From assembly GCA_028822375.1 (NCBI GenBank), contig JAPKDW010000016.1:1-33860 (forward strand): a stretch of 33,860 bases of DNA. The letters are read 5' to 3'. Both the position numbers and the translations under genes were made by a program. This document shows positions 24,670-31,703 of the stretch, piece by piece. This stretch comes from Opitutaceae bacterium. Its GTDB lineage: Bacteria > Verrucomicrobiota > Verrucomicrobiia > Opitutales > Opitutaceae. Each line of letters opens with the position of its first letter. Positions within the stretch are counted from its first letter, which is position 1. The notes under the pieces were generated by a model, which was given only the letters and a program-made list of their open reading frames with translations, made no database searches and was not told the origin of the DNA.

Positions 24670-26088
24670 ATGAAAAACCCATCTCGACGCGATTTCGTCA
24701 AAAGCTCTTTTTTTTCAGCTGGATTCCTCGGACTCAGCGCCTGCTCTGCCAACCAATCGCTCAGCAAATCTCCGAGCAAAGCTGGTCCCACCAATACTGT
24801 CGCCGAAGGTTATGGTCCCCTTTTCCCTGACGCCAAAGGCGCATTGAGATTGCCCAAAGGATTTTCCTATCAAGTCATCTCCAAAGCAGGTGAATTGATG
24901 GACGACGGGTTCTACGTCCCAGGAGCCCATGACGGCATGGGGGCATTTCCCGGTCCCAACGGACTCACCATCCTCATCCGTAATCACGAGATGAGCCCCG
25001 GAAGCAAAAAGGAAGATGCCTTCGCCAAGGAAAGCATAAAACAATCCTTCGACGACAGCCAGATGTACGATGCCGGCAACAACGATACGCTCTGTACGGG
25101 CGGAACGTCTACGCTTGTATTCGACACTCGAACGCACTCTCTCAAACGGCATTACTTATCTCTTTCCGGAACGATCCGCAATTGCTCCGGCGGTCCAACG
25201 CCCTGGGGTTCATGGGTAACGTGCGAAGAGACCACTGCCAAAGCAGACGAGAACCTGCAGAAGGACCACGGATACAATTTCGAAGTTCCCGCCAATGCCG
25301 AAATGGGACTCGCCACGCCAACGCCTCTCACGGAAATGGGTCGCTTCAATCACGAAGCTATCGCAGTCGACCCAGCGAGCGGGATTGTTTATCAAACGGA
25401 AGACCGCCCAGACGGACTCATCTACCGCTACATACCCAAGGTTCGCGGTCAGCTCTCCAAAGGAGGTCGCCTCCAAGCGCTCGTAATCAAGGGAGCTCCT
25501 TCCAGCGACACCCGCAACTGGGACGAGATAGATCTAGCCGACTTCCCCGTCAACCAACCAGTCGACGTCGAATGGATCGACGTGCAGGATCCTACCGCTC
25601 CAAATGATGACCTTCGCTACTCAGCTTTCAAGAATGGCGCAGCCCGTTTTGCGAGAGGCGAAGGCATGTTCTACGGAAACGGTGAAATCTACTTCGCCTG
25701 CACGAATGGCGGAGCCAAGAAACTCGGCCAAATTTTCCGCTACCGCCCCAGCTTCAGCGAAGGCATGGCAGGCGAATCAAGCGTGCCAGGAAAGCTCGAA
25801 CTCTTTATCGAAAGCTACGACCTAGAGCTTCTCAAAGCTTGCGACAATCTCACAGTGGCTCCTTGGGGCGATATCGTCATTTGCGAAGATGACGGAGACA
25901 GCAGCGCGATTGTCGGCATCACTCCCGAAGGAGCGATGTACAAAATCGGCCACCTCGATATGGAAGGCGGTAGTGAATTCGCCGGAGCTTGTTTCTCGCC
26001 AGACGGCACTACGCTTTTCGTCAACATCCAAAAGAACCCGGGTCAAACGCTAGTCATCACCGGCCCCTGGCGCGACCGTATCGGATAA
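24670..26088 (+). CDS. PhoX-like (DUF839) Tat-exported lipoprotein phosphatase
   Basis: A 472-residue protein of the PhoX/DUF839 family. The N-terminus has a twin-arginine motif, SRRDFVK (residues 5-11), a hydrophobic stretch and a lipobox-like LSAC with Cys25, so it may be exported folded by Tat and then lipidated. Family landmarks are LIRNHEMSPG, the TPWGSWVTCEET segment, GRFNHEAIAVDPASG, YQTEDRPDGLIYRY and FAGACFSPDGTTLFVNIQ. PhoX enzymes are Ca/Fe-dependent six-bladed propeller phosphatases; whether this branch is an active alkaline phosphatase cannot be settled. It is a single gene convergent with the NHL/SMP-30 gene. No Shine-Dalgarno precedes the ATG. Confidence 0.85.
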   Translation: MKNPSRRDFVKSSFFSAGFLGLSACSANQSLSKSPSKAGPTNTVAEGYGPLFPDAKGALRLPKGFSYQVISKAGELMDDGFYVPGAHDGMGAFPGPNGLTILIRNHEMSPGSKKEDAFAKESIKQSFDDSQMYDAGNNDTLCTGGTSTLVFDTRTHSLKRHYLSLSGTIRNCSGGPTPWGSWVTCEETTAKADENLQKDHGYNFEVPANAEMGLATPTPLTEMGRFNHEAIAVDPASGIVYQTEDRPDGLIYRYIPKVRGQLSKGGRLQALVIKGAPSSDTRNWDEIDLADFPVNQPVDVEWIDVQDPTAPNDDLRYSAFKNGAARFARGEGMFYGNGEIYFACTNGGAKKLGQIFRYRPSFSEGMAGESSVPGKLELFIESYDLELLKACDNLTVAPWGDIVICEDDGDSSAIVGITPEGAMYKIGHLDMEGGSEFAGACFSPDGTTLFVNIQKNPGQTLVITGPWRDRIG

Positions 26089-26117
26089 TTCGTTACAATC
26101 GAGTTCCCACGAAATAA

Positions 26118-27044
26118 TTAATATTTCGCGACATTGACAGTGCCGGCTAACATATCCGGCACTAGCAATCGACTATTAGCCTCATCCAGATAAAAGTCAG
26201 CCGCAGAGAGCAGCCCATCAATCACAACTTGGGACGATTTTCCATCCGCGGCCACTTTCCAAGCGCGTCCTTGTTTCCAGCTGGAAACGAAATAATTGCC
26301 TTCGCTATCTTGTTCAACCGCGTCCGCGCCACGGAAGCTGTCCGCTACGACGATTAATTCGCCATCGCGCAACTCCAAGAGATTTCCGGTGAAAAACGCG
26401 CCTACCATAAGCTGCCCATCCTTGCCGACACCCACGCCATTCGGGCATGGCATCAAAGGATTTGCATCAATCGCTATGCTTACCTTTCCGTCTAGGCCAA
26501 TACGGTAAACGCGTCCAATGCTTGGAAACGCGCGAGCTTCCTCGCTTCCGAATGGCCACAATTTGCCGTTCGGCCCATGCATCTTCGTATTCGCTCCCAT
26601 ATCGGTAATGTATATGCTTTTGCCATCCGAACCAGCGGCAGCATCGTTCAAATAAGAAACCACCTTGGGGAAATCGTTTCCCTCAGCCAAAATGGTGACC
26701 TTCCCCTTTTTATCGATTCTCCGAACCTTGTTCAGGTCAGTAGCGAACAGAAATCCGCCAACGAAACAAATTCCTTTCGGCTCGTCAAAACCGCGAGCAA
26801 ACACGGTCACCTCGGAACCGTGAATACGCTTGATCACTCCATCGCCTGCTTCCTTGCCATTCATCACGGTTACGAAAAAATCGCCGTCGAACCCTTTCGT
26901 AATACTCTCAGGACGTTGCCCCACTTCAATCACATCAGGCAGAACTGACTTATGATGATCGGCAACCAAAACGGCCGCTGATGCAAACGCTGAAAAAACA
27001 GCCGCCGATGCGAACTGAAGAAATCGATTATTAGTAGCACTCAT
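26118..27044 (-). CDS. Exported SMP-30/NHL-type beta-propeller protein
   Basis: A 308-residue protein. The start is set at ATG 27044 because residues 1-25 then form a signal peptide (NNRFLQFASAAVFSAFASAAVLVA); a longer in-frame reading lacks one. Repeated blades carry patterns such as GFDGDFFVT, FDEPKGICFVGG, GSDGKSIYITD, CPNGVGVGKDGQLMVG, VEQDSEGNYFVSSW, typical of SMP-30/gluconolactonase and NHL propellers. Possible metal ligands are Glu in the first blade and Asn/Asp in later ones, so a lactonase role is possible but not shown. It is convergent with the PhoX-like gene and separated by 29 bp. Confidence 0.82.
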   Translation of the reverse strand: MSATNNRFLQFASAAVFSAFASAAVLVADHHKSVLPDVIEVGQRPESITKGFDGDFFVTVMNGKEAGDGVIKRIHGSEVTVFARGFDEPKGICFVGGFLFATDLNKVRRIDKKGKVTILAEGNDFPKVVSYLNDAAAGSDGKSIYITDMGANTKMHGPNGKLWPFGSEEARAFPSIGRVYRIGLDGKVSIAIDANPLMPCPNGVGVGKDGQLMVGAFFTGNLLELRDGELIVVADSFRGADAVEQDSEGNYFVSSWKQGRAWKVAADGKSSQVVIDGLLSAADFYLDEANSRLLVPDMLAGTVNVAKY

Positions 27045-27250
27045 ATGGATACATAGATTAGCATGAAAAAACGCCAATACCACTATTTCAAAACGACCGC
27101 TCTGTCTATACCAATTCGCCGAAATGGCAGCAGTGACAATTCCTCTCAATTCTAGTCTCACACCCTTTCTATAGGGGAAACCAGCACACTAAACCGTCTC
27201 GAATCCCGCTTGACCCAACAAGCCGCCTACCTAAGGTCCTGCATCTTCCT

Positions 27251-28876
27251 ATGATCAATCTAGTCGACGTCTCTCTCCGCTATGGCGAAAAGGTAATCTA
27301 CACCAAGATTTCCACAACAATCGGCGCCCGCGACCGCATCGGTCTCGTCGGCTCCAACGGCTCCGGCAAGTCTACGCTCGTAAAGCTACTGCTAGACGAA
27401 ATGGAAATCGATTCCGGCACCGTCGAACGCCCCAGCTACGTCACTCTCGGCTATCTCCCACAAGATGGCATTGAAGTGAAAGGCAAGACGCTCATCGAGG
27501 AAGTAGCGACTGCATTCGAAGATGCCCTCGAACTCCAAAAGAACATCGACGAAGCCGACGAGAAAATGATGGAGATGGATACCTCCTCGGAAGAATACTA
27601 CGATTTACTCGATCAGATCGGCGCTTGGGAGCAAAAGCTCGAAACCCACGAACCGGCGAAAATGAAGTCGCGAATCGAGAAAACCCTCATGGGACTAGGC
27701 TTTGCCGTTTCCGACTTCGGACGCGACACTGGTGAATTCTCTGGTGGCTGGCAAATGCGCATGGCTCTTGCCAAACTGCTGCTCAGAGAGCCTTCCCTAT
27801 TGCTACTCGACGAGCCTACCAATCACTTGGACATCATTTCTCAACAGTGGCTCGAAGACTACCTGACCCGCTACGAAGGCTCACTCGTAATCATCTCTCA
27901 TGACCGTGCCTTTCTAGATGTCGTAACCAACCGCACCATTCACCTTTCCATGGGAGCGCTAAGATCCTATAGCGGAAACTACTCCTTCTACGTCAAAGAA
28001 TCCGAAGCTAATATTGAAGTCCTGCGCAAAAAAGCGAAAAACCAACAAGTTGAAATCCAACGCCAAAAAGACTTCATCAATCGCTTTCGCGGCAATGTAA
28101 AAAAAGCCTCTCTCGTCCAAAGCCGCATCAAGGAATTGGCCAAAATGGAGATCGTCCAACTCCCTCCTCAGGAAAAAAAGATGTTCTTCCGTTTCCCGCC
28201 GCCACCTCCAGCGAGCGCCAAGGTAATCGAGCTCAAGAACATGTCCAAGTCCTACGGAGATCTCGAGGTTTTCAAAGGCCTAGATTTTCACATCGAAAAA
28301 GGCGATCGACTTGCCGTCGTTGGGGTCAACGGCGCCGGTAAATCAACGCTTGCCCGCATTCTAGCGGGCATCGAACCTTTTCAAGAAGGCGAACGCACAC
28401 TCGGCATCAACACCGTGCTCGCCTACTTCGCTCAATCACAAGCCGAAGAACTCGACCCTAACAAAACCGTTCTCGAAGAAGTCGAACAAGCCTCTGCCGA
28501 CGCCGGGCGCGAAGAATCCAATCCGCGAGCCATACTCGGCGCTTTGCTCTTTCGCAAAGACGATGTTTTCAAAAAAACCAGCGTCCTTTCCGGCGGCGAA
28601 CGCAACCGGCTCGCTTTGGCAAAGATGCTCATGCAGGAAGCCAACGCTATTATTCTCGATGAGCCTACTAATCACTTGGACATCAAGAGCAAAGAAATCC
28701 TCCAAGAAGCAGTACGCGCTTTCAATGGCACCGTTATACTCGTCAGCCACGATCGCGATTTCCTCGACCCGATCGTCAACAAGATCCTGGAAGTTAGCAA
28801 AACGGGCACGCGCTTGCTCACAAGCAACGTAAGCGAATACATCGAGCGTATCAAAAAAGAGAACGCTGAGCGTTAA
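27251..28876 (+). CDS. ABC-F family ATPase
   Basis: A soluble tandem-ATPase protein of 541 residues without membrane domains, acting on the ribosome. Domain 1: Walker A GSNGSGKST (about 34-42), signature FSGGWQMRMALAKLLL, Walker B LLLLDEPTNHLD. Domain 2: Walker A VNGAGKST (about 358), signature LSGGERNRLALAKML, Walker B AIILDEPTNHLD. Between them is the ABC-F linker (P-site tRNA interaction motif), about residues 240-320, rich in Lys/Arg with RFRGNVKKASLVQSRIKELAKME, split around its middle, and a PPPPPAS hinge. There is no long C-terminal extension as in Uup. Most likely a translation factor; an antibiotic resistance role is not indicated. Confidence 0.93.
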   Translation: MINLVDVSLRYGEKVIYTKISTTIGARDRIGLVGSNGSGKSTLVKLLLDEMEIDSGTVERPSYVTLGYLPQDGIEVKGKTLIEEVATAFEDALELQKNIDEADEKMMEMDTSSEEYYDLLDQIGAWEQKLETHEPAKMKSRIEKTLMGLGFAVSDFGRDTGEFSGGWQMRMALAKLLLREPSLLLLDEPTNHLDIISQQWLEDYLTRYEGSLVIISHDRAFLDVVTNRTIHLSMGALRSYSGNYSFYVKESEANIEVLRKKAKNQQVEIQRQKDFINRFRGNVKKASLVQSRIKELAKMEIVQLPPQEKKMFFRFPPPPPASAKVIELKNMSKSYGDLEVFKGLDFHIEKGDRLAVVGVNGAGKSTLARILAGIEPFQEGERTLGINTVLAYFAQSQAEELDPNKTVLEEVEQASADAGREESNPRAILGALLFRKDDVFKKTSVLSGGERNRLALAKMLMQEANAIILDEPTNHLDIKSKEILQEAVRAFNGTVILVSHDRDFLDPIVNKILEVSKTGTRLLTSNVSEYIERIKKENAER

Positions 28877-28890
28877 AGCGCAGCGTTCCC
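28857..28890 (+). terminator. Possible terminator hairpin after the ABC-F gene
   Basis: GAACGCTG and CAGCGTTC pair around a 12-base loop that contains the stop codon. Only a short AAATTTT follows, so intrinsic termination would be weak. Confidence 0.35.
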
Positions 28891-28934
28891 AAATTTTCCA
28901 ATCGACGTGGAATTAGGATCCTTTTCTAAAGGGC

Positions 28935-30215
28935 CTATACGCGTCGGCGAATATCTGCGCCGTCGCCAGGAACCGGAACGACGTTCTCAGGCGGCAAGAC
29001 GACCACGCCCTTTTCAAAGTGCTCTGGCTGAACGCTACCCTTCAAGTTGTAGAACTCCGATTTCGGATTTTCCATTAGATCGCTGAACCGAACGTATTTT
29101 CCAGTGTACGCAGCGTATCGACCCATAATCGAAGTCGCCGTTGACTCAGCAATCTGACGGGCTTCGTTAATTGGATTTCCACTCCGAGCGCTTTGTATCC
29201 AATTTATCAATCCCTGGACGTTCCCATCCTTGTCCATGACATCGAACTTAGGAATTGATACGTCCACGCCTTTAAGTTTTCCGCCTCCTTGGACATCCCC
29301 CTTCGTACCCCGGAAAAACTCTCCGACGCGTGGATAGGTTCCGCTGATCTGACGGCACTGACTATGAATGTGCACGCCGTCTCCATAGTCCAAGTCCAAG
29401 CTAAAGAAATCGTAATTGTTACCCGACTCTCGGCGGGCGCGGCCCCCAAAACCAATTGCCGATTCAGGCGTCCGGCCTAAATACCAGTTGGCCACATCAA
29501 TATTGTGAACATGCTGTTCGCCAAGGTGATCCCCCGACATCTGGTGCCAGTTTAACCAATTACGCGCAAGGTAGTCAGCATCGCTCCAACCTTTTTGGCG
29601 TTCCCAAATCCATGGCACAGTACCATTCCAACTAACCGTTCCACCCAAAATTTCGCCAATAGCTCCTGCTTCGATTTTCGCGGCATTTTCCATGTAGCCT
29701 ACCGTATGGCGACGTTGTGTTCCCGCCAAAATAGCCAAGCCCTTTTTCTTCGCGCGCTCGCCCGCTGCAATAACTTTCCGACAGCCAGGAGCATCCACCG
29801 CAACCGGCTTTTGCATCAAAACGTGTTTCCCCGCTTCGACCAACATTTCCAAGTGGTGAGGCCTGAAAACCGGCGGCGTGATCAACATCACAAAATCCGC
29901 GTCCGACTCCGCTACCTTCTGGTAAGCATCCCAACCAACGATGCAGCGACTACGGTCGACGCCATATTTGTCCGCCTGCTCAAACGCCTTATCTTCAAAG
30001 GCATCAGCCAAAGCGACAAAGTCCGCTTCCAAGCCTAACATTTCGCAGGCCTTGATGAAATTCGGGATATCCCGATTCGATCGACCGCCGCAACCAATGG
30101 TGGCCACTTTGATTTTGTTACTCTTCGAGGCCGCTACGCCGGTTGTTGAGAGCAGCGAAGCAGCGGCCAATGAAGTAGCCGCCGTTTGTACGAATTTACG
30201 TCTAGAAACTGTCAT
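28935..30215 (-). CDS. Tat-exported Gfo/Idh/MocA family oxidoreductase
   Basis: A 426-residue NAD(P)-dependent oxidoreductase. The N-terminus has the twin-arginine motif SRRKFVQ (residues 4-10) and a hydrophobic stretch ending near AAS, so export through Tat with bound cofactor is expected. The Rossmann motif is IGCGGRSN (40-47). The usual EKP catalytic segment reads MQKPVAVDAPG: the lysine is kept and the Glu is Gln. The C-terminal sheet domain includes QMSGDHLGEQHVHNIDVANW with the catalytic HxxD-like His/Asp. Such enzymes act on sugars, inositols or glycosidic bonds. Verrucomicrobia and Planctomycetes encode many paralogues of this exported type. It stands alone; the substrate is unknown. 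Confidence 0.9.
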   Translation of the reverse strand: MTVSRRKFVQTAATSLAAASLLSTTGVAASKSNKIKVATIGCGGRSNRDIPNFIKACEMLGLEADFVALADAFEDKAFEQADKYGVDRSRCIVGWDAYQKVAESDADFVMLITPPVFRPHHLEMLVEAGKHVLMQKPVAVDAPGCRKVIAAGERAKKKGLAILAGTQRRHTVGYMENAAKIEAGAIGEILGGTVSWNGTVPWIWERQKGWSDADYLARNWLNWHQMSGDHLGEQHVHNIDVANWYLGRTPESAIGFGGRARRESGNNYDFFSLDLDYGDGVHIHSQCRQISGTYPRVGEFFRGTKGDVQGGGKLKGVDVSIPKFDVMDKDGNVQGLINWIQSARSGNPINEARQIAESTATSIMGRYAAYTGKYVRFSDLMENPKSEFYNLKGSVQPEHFEKGVVVLPPENVVPVPGDGADIRRRV

Positions 30216-30473
30216 GAGAATTTCGATTATCAGGGGGTTAAGGTTCGATCATGAACGCTACAAAAAGCACGTTCCATGATGAGATTCGAAGCGCGAAGAA
30301 AATCCGAAACACAGTCAATTGTCCAGTCAGGATCGCGAATCCCGCACGTATCAGACGCAAATACTTCCTTAACGGCTACGATTCGAAAAATGGCAGACCT
30401 ACTTGACCCAAGTAGCCGTGGAGGCCACATAAATAGATACGGTTGCCTAGGGACAGCCAACCCTACCAGGCGT
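30216..30473. other. Intergenic region upstream of Gfo/Idh/MocA gene
   Basis: A 258-bp stretch without a convincing gene. It holds the small hairpins CTACTTG-ACC-CAAGTAG (about 30398-30414) and GGTTG...CCAACC (about 30441-30462). Overlapping short frames on both strands lack family features. Confidence 0.4.
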
Positions 30474-31289
30474 CTAAGCGCTAAAGCAATTCATGCTCTT
30501 CTCTTGCTCTACGGTCGTCAGAGGACCGTGTCCCGAGGCTATAATCGTATCATCTTGAAGACTTAGAATTCTCTTCACGCTTTCCATTCCTTGTTCATAA
30601 GACACATTCGCCCCTCCCATTGAACCGGCGAAAATCGCATCGCCTGGAATAGCGAAAGAACGACCCAATCCCGTTACAACAAAGGTTGCTCCTCCAGGCG
30701 TGTGCCCAGGCGTGTTGAACATTTCGATGCGCATTCGGCCAATGTTCTCTACAAAACCTTCATCGATTTTCTCCGTCTCGAAAGCCACATCCGGCTCCAA
30801 TCGACTCATTACTGCACTGACTCCTGTCGCATTCAAAACCGCACTCGCGCCTTCGATATGATCTCCGTGGGAATGCGTGAGATACAAGCGTTTCAGTTTC
30901 AATCCGAGTAGATCGATTCGTTGTAACATTGGCGTCGCATCGGTTCCCGTGTCGAACGCTATCGCTTCGCGCGTAGCCTCATCCCAAAGCAAATAAGCAT
31001 TCACATACATACTATAAAATGGCGTCGCGATGAGTTCGAACCCAATCACCGATTCCGGTTGGCTCGGATACCATTCGTTTTTCCCAATCGCAATCAAAGC
31101 AGGAACGTTCAATCCAAGCGCCTTTCCCAATTCGACAACAGTCGCTTCACTAAAATCTCCTCGACGCGCCTTGCGAATCGCTTCCTCCGTCACTCCAGTT
31201 CGATCCGATAACGTTTCGGTCGTAATGCCTTGGCCCTTCTGAGCCTTCCCAATCACATCGTTAAAATCATCCTCTACCGGCAATTTCAT
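30474..31289 (-). CDS. HTH-metallo-beta-lactamase fold hydrolase fusion
   Basis: A 271-residue protein starting at ATG 31289. Residues about 8-72 resemble an XRE/lambda-repressor-like helix-turn-helix (ITTETLSDRTGVTEEAIRKARRG, ELGKALGLNVPAL). Residues 80-271 form a metallo-beta-lactamase domain with the full binuclear metal set: His139-x-His141-x-Asp143-His144 (THSHGDH), His196 in PGHTPGG, Asp217 in IPGDAIFAG and His254 in SGHGPLT. The layout is that of glyoxalase II-like thiolester hydrolases. The fusion could regulate its own expression by substrate, or the helical part may only be structural. It ends about 258 bp before the Gfo/Idh start on the same strand. Confidence 0.85.
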   Translation of the reverse strand: MKLPVEDDFNDVIGKAQKGQGITTETLSDRTGVTEEAIRKARRGDFSEATVVELGKALGLNVPALIAIGKNEWYPSQPESVIGFELIATPFYSMYVNAYLLWDEATREAIAFDTGTDATPMLQRIDLLGLKLKRLYLTHSHGDHIEGASAVLNATGVSAVMSRLEPDVAFETEKIDEGFVENIGRMRIEMFNTPGHTPGGATFVVTGLGRSFAIPGDAIFAGSMGGANVSYEQGMESVKRILSLQDDTIIASGHGPLTTVEQEKSMNCFSA

Positions 31290-31396
31290 TCGCCACCCGT
31301 TGTCTGGATTCTTCCGAAAGAAGCGAATCAAATCGCCCTTTTCGGAGAAGATCGACTAACTATTTCCATCGCAAAAAATCAAAATAGGCTAACTTC

Positions 31397-31703
31397 GAGA
31401 CTGTTTAATAAATCAGTGTAGGAGCGGTCCCGCTAAGCGCATTGGCGTCAACTTAACTCTATTTGAAGGAATTATTGCAGATCCCACGCCGAAGTCTCGG
31501 CGTAGCTACCCCGACACGTCGGGGTGGTTTTGCTTCGCCATCTGCGCTCCACTCCGTCAGACGATTTCAGTTAAGTTGACGCGTATCCGCTAAGCGTGGA
31601 CCGCGATTTTTCATTTTTATGGTCTCGACACGAATTATCGCGGGGTAAACCCCCTCCTACAATTAGGCAGCGGAGAAATCCCCGACTCACTAAACAGCCC
31701 CTT
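31397..31703. mobile_element. MITE-like palindromic element, degenerate third copy with nested insertion
   Basis: The left end GAGACTGTTTAATAAATCAGTG (read as GAGACTGTTTAAT-AAATCAGTG, 31397-31418) and the right end GACTCACTAAACAGCCCCTTA resemble the 18.4-18.8 kb units. GTAGGAGCGG at 31418, CCGCGATTTTTCATTTTTAT and ATCGCGGGGTAAACC near 31640 are the same internal hairpin. The hairpin loop is interrupted by the second element at 31440-31586. The right end contains the stop codon of the PQQ dehydrogenase gene. Confidence 0.75.
31430..31596. mobile_element. MITE-like element GCGTCAACTTAACT with 10-bp target duplication (copy 2)
   Basis: A perfect 14-bp terminal inverted repeat, GCGTCAACTTAACT at 31445-31458 and inverted at 31569-31582, lies between two identical 10-bp direct repeats CCGCTAAGCG (31430-31439 and 31587-31596). 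The element itself is 147 bp (31440-31586) and non-coding, with an inner hairpin CCCCGACACGTCGGGG. Removing it with one repeat restores a REP-type hairpin GGTCCCGCTAAGCGTGGACC. The same family is at about 15097-15218. Confidence 0.9.

Noticed and set aside
30230-30460. 76-codon minus-strand frame upstream of the Gfo/Idh gene
   Set aside because: No family features, no supporting context, and composition typical of non-coding sequence.
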